NCBI RefSeq assembly: GCF_947500605.1
Contig: NZ_CANMSJ010000012.1
Span: forward strand, 1-64,000
From: an uncultured Lacinutrix sp.
GTDB lineage: Bacteria; Bacteroidota; Bacteroidia; Flavobacteriales; Flavobacteriaceae
Direction: 5' to 3'
Length of the DNA stretch: 64,000 nucleotides
Numbering within the stretch: the first letter of the stretch is position 1; every line of letters begins with the position of its first letter. Under the pieces are notes generated by a model that was not told the origin of the DNA, did not search any database, and was given only the letters and a program-made list of their open reading frames with translations. Position numbers and translations under genes: made by a program. This document shows, piece by piece, positions 51,032 to 59,435 of the stretch.

Positions 51032-51736
51032 ATGAAAAAATTTATTGCCCTTTTATTAGTATTAAATTTATCTGCTTGTGCAGAATTACAACAAGTTGTA
51101 AGTCAATTACCTCAAGGTACTGGTGCTATTTCTCAATTAGATATTGGTAACGGATTACGCGAAGCTCTTGATCTTGGAATAGATAAACAAGTAAGTAAAT
51201 TAACGTCTACGGATGGTTTTTTTAAGAACGATTTGGTAAAAATATTATTACCTGCAGAGTTACAAAAAGTAGATAAAGCATTACGTGATATTGGACTTAG
51301 CAGCTTGGCAGACGAAGGTTTAAAAGTATTAAACCGTGCAGCAGAAGATGCTGTTGGAGAGGCAACACCTATATTTGTTGATGCAGTTAAAGACATCACT
51401 TTTAACGATGCTAAAAACATTTTATTAGGAGATAAAGATGCAGCAACACAGTACTTAAACGGAAAAACACAAACAGCTTTATATGCTAAATTTAATCCTG
51501 TAATTAAAAATAGTTTTGCTAAGGTTGGTGCAGATCAAATTTGGTCTAACTTAATAAATAAGTATAACACAATACCTTTTACTAGTGATGTAAATCCTGA
51601 TTTAACAGATTACGTTACTACTGAAGCTTTAAAAGGTGTTTATAAAATGATTGCTGTTGAAGAACTAGAAATTAGAGAAAAAGCATCGTCTAGAACAACT
51701 GCATTATTACAGAAAGTTTTTGCTCTACAGGATTAA
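51032..51736 (+). CDS. DUF4197 lipoprotein
   Basis: A protein of 234 residues with a lipobox (LNLSACAE, Cys16). The helical body fits DUF4197: AISQLDIGNGLREALDLGIDKQVSKL, FFKNDLVKILLPAELQKVDKALRDIG, FVDAVKDITFNDAKNILLGDKDAATQYL. The function is unknown; such proteins are periplasmic or outer-membrane-anchored. Monocistronic. Confidence 0.9.
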   Translation: MKKFIALLLVLNLSACAELQQVVSQLPQGTGAISQLDIGNGLREALDLGIDKQVSKLTSTDGFFKNDLVKILLPAELQKVDKALRDIGLSSLADEGLKVLNRAAEDAVGEATPIFVDAVKDITFNDAKNILLGDKDAATQYLNGKTQTALYAKFNPVIKNSFAKVGADQIWSNLINKYNTIPFTSDVNPDLTDYVTTEALKGVYKMIAVEELEIREKASSRTTALLQKVFALQD

Positions 51737-51806
51737 TTTAATAAAAATATACAAATTAATAATACTAAGCTAAAGTTTTGGTAACATAAGCTCAAAGGGA
51801 TTTCTA

Positions 51807-51814
51807 TACTTTTG
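51807..51814 (+). promoter_or_regulatory. -7 element of a possible small transcript
   Basis: TACTTTTG matches TANNTTTG, between the DUF4197 gene and a terminator at 51874-51907. No -33 TTG at correct spacing. Confidence 0.3.
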
Positions 51815-51819
51815 TACTT

Positions 51820-51907
51820 CAAGTTTTATTCTCCATAATTTACTTGAGTTAGTTAGTTTAGTAAAAAATATTTAAAGCCAATCTAAAAATTTAGATTGGC
51901 TTTTTTT
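51820..51907 (+). ncRNA. Candidate small RNA downstream of the DUF4197 gene
   Basis: Starting a few bases after the -7 element, a hairpin (TCAAGT/ACTTGA, 51818-51848) is followed by the terminator. There is no reading frame of note. It may instead be only the 3' UTR of the DUF4197 mRNA, as the terminator serves that gene too. Confidence 0.25.
51874..51907 (+). terminator. Terminator after the DUF4197 gene
   Basis: AAAGCCAATCTAA pairs with TTAGATTGGCTTT (13 bp) around AAAT, then a T run. It lies 138 bases after the stop codon. Confidence 0.85.
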
Positions 51908-51989
51908 ATAATGCAATCAGCCTACAAACAACATAAGTTGCTTATTATCAATATTTAACGTATTTTTATAAGACTAAGCTCTAATTATT

Positions 51990-52187
51990 ATGAAAAAAGT
52001 AAATCTATTAGAATCTCATCATCAAAAACTGAACAGCCGGTACCTGCAGCTAATAGAACAAGCTTATAATTTAAGAGAAACAGACCATGCGCTTAGTGAC
52101 GACTCTGAGTTTAAGGCGTTAAAATTACTACACAAATTAAACAAGATTAAGTTTCTATTTCGTGACAACCCACAGACTACACTATAA
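51990..52187 (+). CDS. Small helical cytoplasmic protein, unknown
   Basis: A protein of 65 residues, charged and helical (LNSRYLQLIEQAYNLRETD, DDSEFKALKLLHKLNKIKFLFRD), with no signal peptide or membrane segment. I do not recognise the family. A long helix pair of this kind suggests an oligomer or protein-binding role. Followed by another small frame at 52257. Confidence 0.5.
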   Translation: MKKVNLLESHHQKLNSRYLQLIEQAYNLRETDHALSDDSEFKALKLLHKLNKIKFLFRDNPQTTL

Positions 52188-52256
52188 ATTTTTATATTTT
52201 TTATTTAATCGAGATCTAAGTAAGAAAACTACTCGTATTTATATAAAAAGAAAGAT

Positions 52257-52409
52257 ATGAATACACATTTTTGTAAAGTTGGAAAAATAAGGCCTAATTT
52301 AAATAAGTCCTATAAAATAAATGTATTAAAAGAAAAGGCTATGCAACAGTCTTTTAAAACTGTGCTGGATAATAAAAAGCAACCTAAAGGTTTTGACGTA
52401 GCGTCTTAA
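52257..52409 (+). CDS. Possible 50-residue basic protein
   Basis: ATG 52257 opens 50 codons rich in Lys and Asn (MNTHFCKVGKIRPNLNK..., ending PKGFDVAS). Its last 26 bases overlap the end of the convergent substrate-binding-protein gene. No family is recognised. It fills an otherwise empty gap after the 65-residue gene and may be real, but coding evidence is weak. Confidence 0.35.
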   Translation: MNTHFCKVGKIRPNLNKSYKINVLKEKAMQQSFKTVLDNKKQPKGFDVAS

Positions 52410-53175
52410 AATAATTAAATGCTTTTATAAGTCTAGAACCATACCAGGAAAACATTTCTCCATCTACAAGAACTGTTATTGTGTGAGGAGATGCGTTGTT
52501 TATTTCTATGGCATGTTCGTTTTTAAATGGGTAAGGTTCGCTAGACAGTAATACAATTTCGGGATCACCGTTTGAGCTTAAGTTTTCTAATTCTATTTCG
52601 GGATAGCGTTCTAAGTTATTATAAACATTTTCGAATTTATTTAATTCTAATAAATGATTTATAAATGTATTATTACCTGCTACCATCCATGGTTTTCTCC
52701 ATATAAAATAAGCTACTTTTAGAGTTGGCTTATCTTTTACAAAGGCTTTAAAATTGGTTAAATTAGCATTAATTTGATTTGAGATTTTTGTCGCGCTTAC
52801 TTTCTTATTAAAAATTTTCCCATATTGAGTTATAAGCTCTAAACTGTCTTCTATTGTAAAAATATCTGACACGTGAGTTGTGCAGATACTTTCGCAAGCT
52901 TCTACTATCTCTTTTGTGTTTTCTTCTTTATTACAAAGAATAATATCTGGCTTAAGTGTCTTTATTTTCTCGAGATTAATTTGCTTTGTGCCTCCAACTA
53001 CTTTTTCTGTAGTTTTTAATTGAATGGGATGTATGCAAAATTTTGTTAGACCAACTATAGCATCTTCAAGACCTAAATCGTAAAGCAGCTCGGTTTGCGA
53101 TGGCACTAAGGAGACAATACGTTTTGGAGTAGTATTTACTTCTATTAGATTTCCTATTTGGTCTTTTAGTTTCAT
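52384..53175 (-). CDS. BtuF-like helical-backbone metal/cofactor-binding protein without signal peptide
   Basis: A protein of 263 residues with the periplasmic-binding fold of BtuF/FepB proteins (TPKRIVSLVPSQTELLYDLGLEDAIVGLTKFCIHP, LEKIKTLKPDIILCNKEEN, KVAYFIWRKPWMVAGNNTFINHLLELNKFENVY). BtuF binds vitamin B12 for uptake. There is no signal peptide or lipobox, and no upstream start that would add one. The protein therefore seems cytoplasmic, and no ABC permease or ATPase is adjacent. Confidence 0.8.
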   Translation of the reverse strand: MKLKDQIGNLIEVNTTPKRIVSLVPSQTELLYDLGLEDAIVGLTKFCIHPIQLKTTEKVVGGTKQINLEKIKTLKPDIILCNKEENTKEIVEACESICTTHVSDIFTIEDSLELITQYGKIFNKKVSATKISNQINANLTNFKAFVKDKPTLKVAYFIWRKPWMVAGNNTFINHLLELNKFENVYNNLERYPEIELENLSSNGDPEIVLLSSEPYPFKNEHAIEINNASPHTITVLVDGEMFSWYGSRLIKAFNYFKTLRQNL

Positions 53176-53210
53176 TACAATAGATTTAGCTTCTACCTTA
53201 AAAAGATTGG

Positions 53211-54026
53211 TTAGCTATTTAAGACAACTTCCATTTGTTGTTGCAAGTCTGCTGCCTTTGTAGCCGCTGCTTGTGCAAAGTCTTTATTGTTTGAAGCATA
53301 AATAATGCCTCTAGAAGAATTAATAAGCAAACCAACATTATCACTCATTCCATATTTACAAACGTCTTGAAGGTTTCCACCTTGAGCGCCAACACCTGGA
53401 ACTAAAAGAAAACTATTTGGAATAATTTTTCTAATCTCTGCAAAGTATTCTGCTTTTGTTGCACCAACAACATACATTAAATTTTCTGAGTTCTCCCAAT
53501 TTTTAGACGTTTCTAAAACTTGTTTGTAAAGCTCTTTACCATCTACTTGCTTTGTTTGAAAATCGAAAGCACCTTGGTTAGACGTTAATGCTAACATTAT
53601 AGTATGCTTATCTTTAAAAGCTAAGAAAGGCTCTACTGAGTCTTTTCCCATATATGGTGCTACAGTAACACTGTCGAACGCTAAGTCTTCGAAAAAGGCT
53701 TTTGCATACATAGTACTTGTATTACCAATGTCTCCACGTTTTGCATCTGCAATTGTAAAAATTTCAGGATGGTTTTTATTTAAGTATTTTATTGTTTTTT
53801 CTAAAGCTTGCCAACCTTTAATTCCATAAGCTTCGTAAAAGGCAGTGTTTGGTTTATAAGCTACACACAAATGATGTGTTGCATCTATAATTGCTTTGTT
53901 GAATTCGAAAATAGGATCTTCTAATTCTAATAAATGCTTTGGAATTTTATTTAAATCAACGTCTAACCCTATACATAAGAAAGAGTTCTTTTTTTTAATT
54001 TGTGTTGTTAGTTGCTGTGTTGTCAT
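53211..54026 (-). CDS. pyrF: Orotidine 5'-phosphate decarboxylase, type 2
   Basis: A protein of 271 residues. It makes UMP, the last step of de novo pyrimidine synthesis. [14 protein letters not shown] at the start, the catalytic [27 protein letters not shown] and [10 protein letters not shown] fit the type 2 (long) family. It lies 117 bases downstream of prfA, beyond a terminator. It is close upstream of the BtuF-like gene (35 bases) and may be cotranscribed with it. Confidence 0.94.
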   Translation of the reverse strand: MTTQQLTTQIKKKNSFLCIGLDVDLNKIPKHLLELEDPIFEFNKAIIDATHHLCVAYKPNTAFYEAYGIKGWQALEKTIKYLNKNHPEIFTIADAKRGDIGNTSTMYAKAFFEDLAFDSVTVAPYMGKDSVEPFLAFKDKHTIMLALTSNQGAFDFQTKQVDGKELYKQVLETSKNWENSENLMYVVGATKAEYFAEIRKIIPNSFLLVPGVGAQGGNLQDVCKYGMSDNVGLLINSSRGIIYASNNKDFAQAAATKAADLQQQMEVVLNS

Positions 54027-54115
54027 GCCTTAAAAATGTGAGTTCCACATCATACTGCAACAAATGTTGCTCTTATGTGTGGTGTAACAAAATAGTTTAA
54101 TTTTTATATAATAAA

Positions 54116-54138
54116 AAAGCCTCTAAAAAAGAGGCTTT
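54116..54138 (-). terminator. prfA terminator
   Basis: AAAGCCTCT (54116-54124) pairs with AGAGGCTTT (54130-54138), with a T run on the minus-strand side. It starts four bases after the prfA stop. Confidence 0.8.
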
Positions 54139-54142
54139 AAAT

Positions 54143-55219
54143 TTAAAGTAAATCATTGTTAGCCTTTAACTTCTCAGTATTATCGGCTAGCATTAATTCG
54201 TCTAATATTTTTTGAATGTCACCATTTACAATGTTTTGTAAATCGTAAAGTGTTAACCCAATTCTGTGATCTGTTACACGTCCTTGAGAATAGTTATAAG
54301 TTCTAATTTTAGCACTTCTATCTCCAGAAGTTACCATAGTACCTCTTAAAGCAGCATCTTCTTCGTTCTTTTTAGCTAATTCTAAATCGTATAAACGCGA
54401 ACGTAAAACCTTAAAGGCTTTCTCTTTATTCTTATGCTGCGATTTTTGATCTTGACATTGCGCCACTAATCCTGTTGGAATGTGCGTTAAACGTACTGCT
54501 GAATACGTTGTGTTTACCGATTGACCTCCTGGACCTGAAGAACAAAAGAAATCTACTCTTACGTCTTTTGCTTCAACAACGACATCAAACTCTTCGGCTT
54601 CTGGAAATACCATTACTGTAGCTGCACTTGTATGCACACGACCTTGAGTTTCTGTTTGTGGTACACGTTGTACACGGTGTACTCCTGCTTCAAACTTTAA
54701 AGTTCCATAAACATCGTCTCCAGAAACTTCAAACTGAATTTCTTTAAAACCTCCGTTTGTTCCTTCACTATAATCTACAGTATCTACTTTCCAACCTCTG
54801 TTTTCACAGTACTTACTATACATTCTAAACAAGTCTCCAGCAAAAATACTTGCTTCGTCTCCACCTGCTCCTGCTCTTAATTCTACAACAGCATTTTTAG
54901 CATCTTGAGGATCCTTAGGGATTAGTAATAATTTTATTTCTTCCTCTAATAATGGAATTTGAGCTTTAGCATCATCGTATTGCATTTTAGCCATGTCTAC
55001 CATTTCGGCATCACTACCGTCTGATATTATTTCTTCAGCTTCAGCTAAATTATTAGTCTGCTCTATATATAATTCACGTTTATCCATTAATAAACGTAAA
55101 CTTTTGTATTCTCTAGTTAGCTCAACATAAGTTTTTTGATCTGAAATAATATCAGGTTGAATGATTAAATCACTAACCTCATCAAAACGTTGTTTTACTA
55201 TTTGTAATTTATCTAACAT
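54143..55219 (-). CDS. prfA: Peptide chain release factor 1
   Basis: A protein of 358 residues. RF1 recognises UAA and UAG and triggers peptide release. The GGQ motif (GPGGQSVN, near residue 230) contacts the peptidyl-transferase centre, and [16 protein letters not shown] marks the N-terminal region. Chain length and the C-terminal domain are normal. It has its own -7 element and terminator. Confidence 0.96.
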   Translation of the reverse strand: MLDKLQIVKQRFDEVSDLIIQPDIISDQKTYVELTREYKSLRLLMDKRELYIEQTNNLAEAEEIISDGSDAEMVDMAKMQYDDAKAQIPLLEEEIKLLLIPKDPQDAKNAVVELRAGAGGDEASIFAGDLFRMYSKYCENRGWKVDTVDYSEGTNGGFKEIQFEVSGDDVYGTLKFEAGVHRVQRVPQTETQGRVHTSAATVMVFPEAEEFDVVVEAKDVRVDFFCSSGPGGQSVNTTYSAVRLTHIPTGLVAQCQDQKSQHKNKEKAFKVLRSRLYDLELAKKNEEDAALRGTMVTSGDRSAKIRTYNYSQGRVTDHRIGLTLYDLQNIVNGDIQKILDELMLADNTEKLKANNDLL

Positions 55220-55239
55220 AAATATTTTGCGTTATTGAG

Positions 55240-55247
55240 CAAAAATA
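55240..55247 (-). promoter_or_regulatory. -7 element of prfA
   Basis: The minus strand reads TATTTTTG, an exact match, 20 bases before the start codon. Confidence 0.45.
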
Positions 55248-55257
55248 CGATAAATAA

Positions 55258-55971
55258 TCAATAATAATAAGTGGTTTTCTCTACTGAATTTTGCGCTCTT
55301 TTTTTGTTCTCTAACATAACGTAGTTTACAAAAGTTAAAAATGCCGATACTGTGAAAAAACGCTCTAAATAAAACATGTATTTAAACTCTAAGAAATAGC
55401 CGCAAAACATAGAAACATCAGCAAATGCTACGCAAAACGTTGCTAACAAAAAGAGTGTTGAACGCAAATGAAATCTATTAAAATTATAATTTGCAGAAAA
55501 GACGCACATTACAATCATTATAATACTTGGAATTATAAAAAAGGCTCTATCTACAAAACCAAATTTTTGAATATCTACCGAAGAAATTAATAAATAAACT
55601 AAGTATCCATTTAACATTGCTATTGAAGAAAAAATTAAAATCATAGAATAGCTTCTTTCCTTAATGCTAATTTTCTTTATTATTAAACTAGATAATAATA
55701 AAAATATAACTGCCCGAACTATTATAGACAACTTAGTTATTACTGGTGTTTGCACAAAAAAAGTAAGTATATCGAAAAGAACAAACAGAAACATTATAAC
55801 TGTAGCCGTTTTATGTTTATAACAACCTATATAAAAATATACAGCTGTAAATACTAAAGATGTAATCATGGTTTGAACGACATAAGCATCGAATGACAGC
55901 TTTGCGACAGTATAAATACCAGTTGAAAATAAAGTAACTGCTATAGAATATAATAGCTTTTGATAATACAA
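55258..55971 (-). CDS. Polytopic membrane protein, YhhN-like (paralogue 1)
   Basis: A protein of 237 residues with about eight membrane helices. The pattern FVLFDILTFFVQTPVITKLSIIVRAVIFLLL and the late YFLEFKYMFYLERFF is shared with the protein at 56392-57087, so the two are paralogues. The general layout resembles YhhN/lysoplasmalogenase membrane proteins, but identity is weak and the assignment open. The start is TTG at 55971; an in-frame TAA upstream and no ATG before residue 35 leave few choices. Confidence 0.65.
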   Translation of the reverse strand: MYYQKLLYSIAVTLFSTGIYTVAKLSFDAYVVQTMITSLVFTAVYFYIGCYKHKTATVIMFLFVLFDILTFFVQTPVITKLSIIVRAVIFLLLSSLIIKKISIKERSYSMILIFSSIAMLNGYLVYLLISSVDIQKFGFVDRAFFIIPSIIMIVMCVFSANYNFNRFHLRSTLFLLATFCVAFADVSMFCGYFLEFKYMFYLERFFTVSAFLTFVNYVMLENKKRAQNSVEKTTYYY

Positions 55972-56104
55972 AGTAAATAAATAGGTTATAATTTGGTCTT
56001 ACGAAGATAGTAATTATTGTTATGCCTAAGAAACAATATTTTATACTTAAAACTGATGATTATAGTTTAAAATATTTTTCTAGAACTTTCGTTATAAATG
56101 AGCT

Positions 56105-56395
56105 ATGCTTAACCAATTTAGAGCCATACTATTTTATTACAGACCAATTGCCGTGTGGTCTTTTGTTGTTACTGTATTAGTAACGATCTATAATCCTGGA
56201 ATAGTTTGCGCGCTATTAACCAAATTATTTTTAATGCTCTTATTTTGGCTAATGATTAATGATAGAAACATGCGAAGAAAATTAAAATTCTATAAAATGG
56301 TAGGCGTTTCTAATTTTAAATTAGTTGCTACTCTTTATGCTATTGACTCTTTAATAACTTGTAGTTTCTTGTTATTGATAAAAGGTTTTATTTAA
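56105..56395 (+). CDS. Small membrane protein, unknown
   Basis: A protein of 96 residues with about three membrane segments (15-30, 33-50 and 75-92) and a basic loop (NDRNMRRKLKFYKMVGVSN). No family recognised. It lies on the plus strand between the two paralogous minus-strand membrane genes, overlapping the end of the second by four bases. No clear promoter element. Confidence 0.5.
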   Translation: MLNQFRAILFYYRPIAVWSFVVTVLVTIYNPGIVCALLTKLFLMLLFWLMINDRNMRRKLKFYKMVGVSNFKLVATLYAIDSLITCSFLLLIKGFI

Positions 56396-57087
56396 AACAA
56401 CTCTAATACATCATCCTTATTTTCTTCAGTAAAACACAAATAAAAGGATAAATACATGTAAGCTAAAAAGTATAAAATACGTTCTAAATACAGAAATAAA
56501 TGCATTCCAAAAGAATTAGATATAAAGCCACATAAATCTGTAAATATAAATAGGAAAGTAAAGCACATAAAATAAAAAGCCTTTTTCGATTCGGAATCAA
56601 AATAGTATTTAGCTGCTACAGCAGCTACAGAAATGCTAACAATCCAATTTGCAAACATAGCTATTCTTTCTATGTTATTATACAATAAATTAGATGTCTC
56701 ACTAACTAATTTATATGCTATTAATAAATTAATCCCAACAACAACTGAAAATAATATAACTACTTTATATTCTAATTTTTGAATTTTTATTTTTTTCAAA
56801 ACACTAAACGCTAATAAAGAAAATGCAATCATTTTTATTAGAGAATAAATCTCGGTTATATACGGTTTAGTATAATATAAATCTACTATATCTGCAATAA
56901 CCATAAACACCAAAAAGACTAAATATAATTTATTTCTAGTTTTAAGAAATAAAAAAAGTATAAGAAACAAAGCACTTAAAGCCAACCTAACAAGTTGGCT
57001 AATAAAAAAATCTAAAAACAAAACTGAAGCTATATTTATTATAACTATAACTAGCGTTACTATTTTTACTATTAGTTTATTTTTCAA
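56392..57087 (-). CDS. Polytopic membrane protein, YhhN-like (paralogue 2)
   Basis: A protein of 231 residues with about eight membrane helices. Shared patterns with 55258-55971 include FMVIADIVDLYYTKPYITEIYSLIKM and FSNSFGMHLFLYLERILYFLAYMY-like C-terminal helices. The TTG start at 57087 follows an in-frame TAA directly. It lies ten bases after the DUF3078 gene and is probably cotranscribed from the purM promoter. Confidence 0.65.
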   Translation of the reverse strand: MKNKLIVKIVTLVIVIINIASVLFLDFFISQLVRLALSALFLILFLFLKTRNKLYLVFLVFMVIADIVDLYYTKPYITEIYSLIKMIAFSLLAFSVLKKIKIQKLEYKVVILFSVVVGINLLIAYKLVSETSNLLYNNIERIAMFANWIVSISVAAVAAKYYFDSESKKAFYFMCFTFLFIFTDLCGFISNSFGMHLFLYLERILYFLAYMYLSFYLCFTEENKDDVLELF

Positions 57088-57097
57088 TTATAATGCT

Positions 57098-58060
57098 TTA
57101 TAAATCCATAGTAACACCAACTCCTAGAATTTGTTTCCATTGTAGTTTAGCTCCTCTTTCTATAAATACATCTGCAACAGCAGTTTCTTGTTGCGTTTTA
57201 ATATCATTATCATATTTAATATGCGAACCTAAAGTTGCTTTCACATAATCGTTAACCTTAAAATCGAAAACAACTTCCCAATCGACATCAACATTACCAA
57301 AACTATTAAGATAATCTGTATAAAGGCTTAATTGATTTCTAACATAGATGTTTTCAAAAACTTCGGTTTCATAGGAATTTGTAATTAGAACACCCATTTC
57401 TGTTCTCGCATTTTCTCCTTTTTTAATTCTATTTCCTAAAGCATCATATACAGCTGCATCAACACCAAAAGAACCGGCATCTGCTAATTCTTGGTCTAAA
57501 ACGAAAGTGCCTTTAAAAGTTAAAGGAGAGAAATAGAAAGATAATTTTTCGAGATTTTTACCATATTCAACACCTCCACCTATAAATAAATATCCTGGAG
57601 CCATGAAACGAGAAATAGGGTTTTCTCTATTAGGATAATTATAACCATTAGAGTACTGTGTTTTAAAATTAAAACGTCCAGAATAATACCAGTTAGTTAA
57701 AGTATCTTTTCTGTAACCTATAGTCGAAATTAACTCTAATTCGTCTTCCGTTTTTCTTAATTTCTGATTTTCCTGTTTATTAACTCCATAACGTGTTCTT
57801 ACTGAGCTTTTCCAAATAAGGTTTTCTTTTTTATAACTTAAACTAGAAACAATATTAAAAAGTGCAGAAACTGAATTACTTCCACCTGCATTCCAATTCA
57901 CAAAAGTAACTTCATTAATATCTAAACCTGCTCTGTTTGTTTGAACCCACGCTAATGTATCTAAAACTTTTACAACTGAATCTTGCGTTTTTACAATCGA
58001 ATCTTGTGCTTTAGATATTTGAAAAGAAAGTATAGTAAGGATTATAAGACAAAATCTCAT
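57098..58060 (-). CDS. DUF3078 outer-membrane protein
   Basis: A protein of 320 residues with a signal peptide (to about residue 18, ISKAQ). DUF3078 marks: NRAGLDINEVTFVNWNAGGSNSVSALFNIVSSLSYKKENLIWKSSV, RFNFKTQYSNGYNYPN, SFYFSPLTFKGTFVLDQELADAGSFGV. Alternating strands indicate a beta-barrel. The function of the family is not established. It is 35 bases downstream of purM on the same strand. Confidence 0.9.
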   Translation of the reverse strand: MRFCLIILTILSFQISKAQDSIVKTQDSVVKVLDTLAWVQTNRAGLDINEVTFVNWNAGGSNSVSALFNIVSSLSYKKENLIWKSSVRTRYGVNKQENQKLRKTEDELELISTIGYRKDTLTNWYYSGRFNFKTQYSNGYNYPNRENPISRFMAPGYLFIGGGVEYGKNLEKLSFYFSPLTFKGTFVLDQELADAGSFGVDAAVYDALGNRIKKGENARTEMGVLITNSYETEVFENIYVRNQLSLYTDYLNSFGNVDVDWEVVFDFKVNDYVKATLGSHIKYDNDIKTQQETAVADVFIERGAKLQWKQILGVGVTMDL

Positions 58061-58095
58061 ATTATTTTAATTTAAAACTTAGAATTAGAAAATGA

Positions 58096-59274
58096 TTAAT
58101 AATTAAACGTTCCGAAAGGGCTATTTATTGTCAATTTTTTAGCGTCAGAATCCTCTACCTTACCAACTATCTGAGCATTAACATTGTAAGATTTAGAAAT
58201 AGAAATAATATCTTCTGCTATTTCTGGAGAGACATATAATTCCATTCTATGTCCACAATTAAATACTTGATACATTTCTTTCCAATCTGTTTTAGATTGT
58301 TCTTGTATTAATTTAAATAAAGGTGGCACTGGAAATAAGTTATCTTTTATAATATGCAAATTATCTATAAAATGAAGGATTTTAGTTTGTGCACCACCAG
58401 AGCAATGTACCATACCGTGTAAAGTTTCAGAAGTAAACTTAGATAAAATCTCTTTTATAATTGGAGCATAAGTTCTTGTTGGAGACAATACTAATTTCCC
58501 TGCATCTATAGGGCTATCTTCAACCTCATCTGTTAACTTTACTTGTCCAGAATACACTAAATCCTCCGGTACAGCTGCATCAAAACTTTCTGGGTATTTT
58601 TTTGCTAAATAGTTATTAAAAACATCATGTCTTGCAGATGTTAAACCATTACTACCCATACCTCCATTGTACTCTTTCTCGTATGTAGCTTGGCCAAAAC
58701 TTTCTAATCCAACAATTACATCTCCTGCTTTAATGTTAGCATTATCTATAACATCGCTTCTTTTCATTCTAGCAGTAACTGTAGAGTCTACAATTATTGT
58801 TCTTACTAAATCTCCAACATCTGCAGTTTCTCCTCCAGTAGAATGGATGGTTACTCCAAATGTTTTTAAATCTTGAATAAGCTCTTCAGTTCCATTAATA
58901 ATTGCAGAAAGTACTTCTCCTGTAATTAAATTTTTATTTCTACCAATAGTAGACGACAGCATAATATTGTCTGTAGCACCAACACAAAGTAGATCGTCGA
59001 TATTCATTATTAAAGCATCTTGAGCGATGCCTTTCCAAACTGAAACATCTCCGGTTTCTTTCCAATACATATATGCTAAAGCACTTTTTGTACCTGCTCC
59101 ATCAGCATGCATGATTAAGCAGTAATCATCATCATTTGTTAGATAATCTGGTACAATTTTGCAAAACGCTTTAGGAAACAAGCCTTTGTCTATGTTTTTT
59201 ATAGCATTATGCACATCTTCTTTTGATGCTGAAACACCTCTTTGACTGTAACGTTTACTTATTTCTGAGCTCAT
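58096..59274 (-). CDS. purM: Phosphoribosylformylglycinamidine cyclo-ligase
   Basis: A protein of 392 residues, somewhat longer than the E. coli enzyme. It closes the imidazole ring of the purine skeleton, using ATP. AIR-synthase signatures are LIMHADGAGTKS (N-terminal ATP-side motif), MNIDDLLCVGA, HSTGGETADVGDLVRT, DVIVGLESFGQATYEKEYNGG and MVHCSGGAQTKI. It has a full consensus promoter. Downstream are DUF3078 and a membrane-protein gene, likely in the same transcript. Confidence 0.94.
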   Translation of the reverse strand: MSSEISKRYSQRGVSASKEDVHNAIKNIDKGLFPKAFCKIVPDYLTNDDDYCLIMHADGAGTKSALAYMYWKETGDVSVWKGIAQDALIMNIDDLLCVGATDNIMLSSTIGRNKNLITGEVLSAIINGTEELIQDLKTFGVTIHSTGGETADVGDLVRTIIVDSTVTARMKRSDVIDNANIKAGDVIVGLESFGQATYEKEYNGGMGSNGLTSARHDVFNNYLAKKYPESFDAAVPEDLVYSGQVKLTDEVEDSPIDAGKLVLSPTRTYAPIIKEILSKFTSETLHGMVHCSGGAQTKILHFIDNLHIIKDNLFPVPPLFKLIQEQSKTDWKEMYQVFNCGHRMELYVSPEIAEDIISISKSYNVNAQIVGKVEDSDAKKLTINSPFGTFNY

Positions 59275-59291
59275 AATATTGTATTAAAACA

Positions 59292-59322
59292 CAAAGATAG
59301 TTTTATTAGTAGTTATACCAAA
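59292..59322 (-). promoter_or_regulatory. Full Bacteroidota promoter of purM
   Basis: On the minus strand TTTG (59322-59319), a 19-base spacer and TATCTTTG (59299-59292) match both halves of the consensus exactly. The element ends 17 bases before the start codon. Confidence 0.75.
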
Positions 59323-59360
59323 TGAAGATTAAAATAACATATTAAATAAATTGAAATAAA

Positions 59361-59390
59361 AAAAGCACACAAACGAATTTATGTGCTTTT
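59361..59390. terminator. Terminator at the end of the curli operon
   Basis: AAAAGCACA (59361-59369) pairs with TGTGCTTTT (59382-59390), with T/A runs on both sides. It ends the minus-strand transcript that includes the lipoprotein gene at 59436. Confidence 0.75.
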
Positions 59391-59435
59391 AATATATTTA
59401 AGTATTTTGATATTGAGTATTGTTTTTCTAGATAA

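Noticed and set aside
56022-56180. A 52-codon plus-strand frame starting MPKKQYF upstream of the 96-residue membrane gene.
   Set aside because: It overlaps that gene in another frame, has no recognisable motif and looks like chance.
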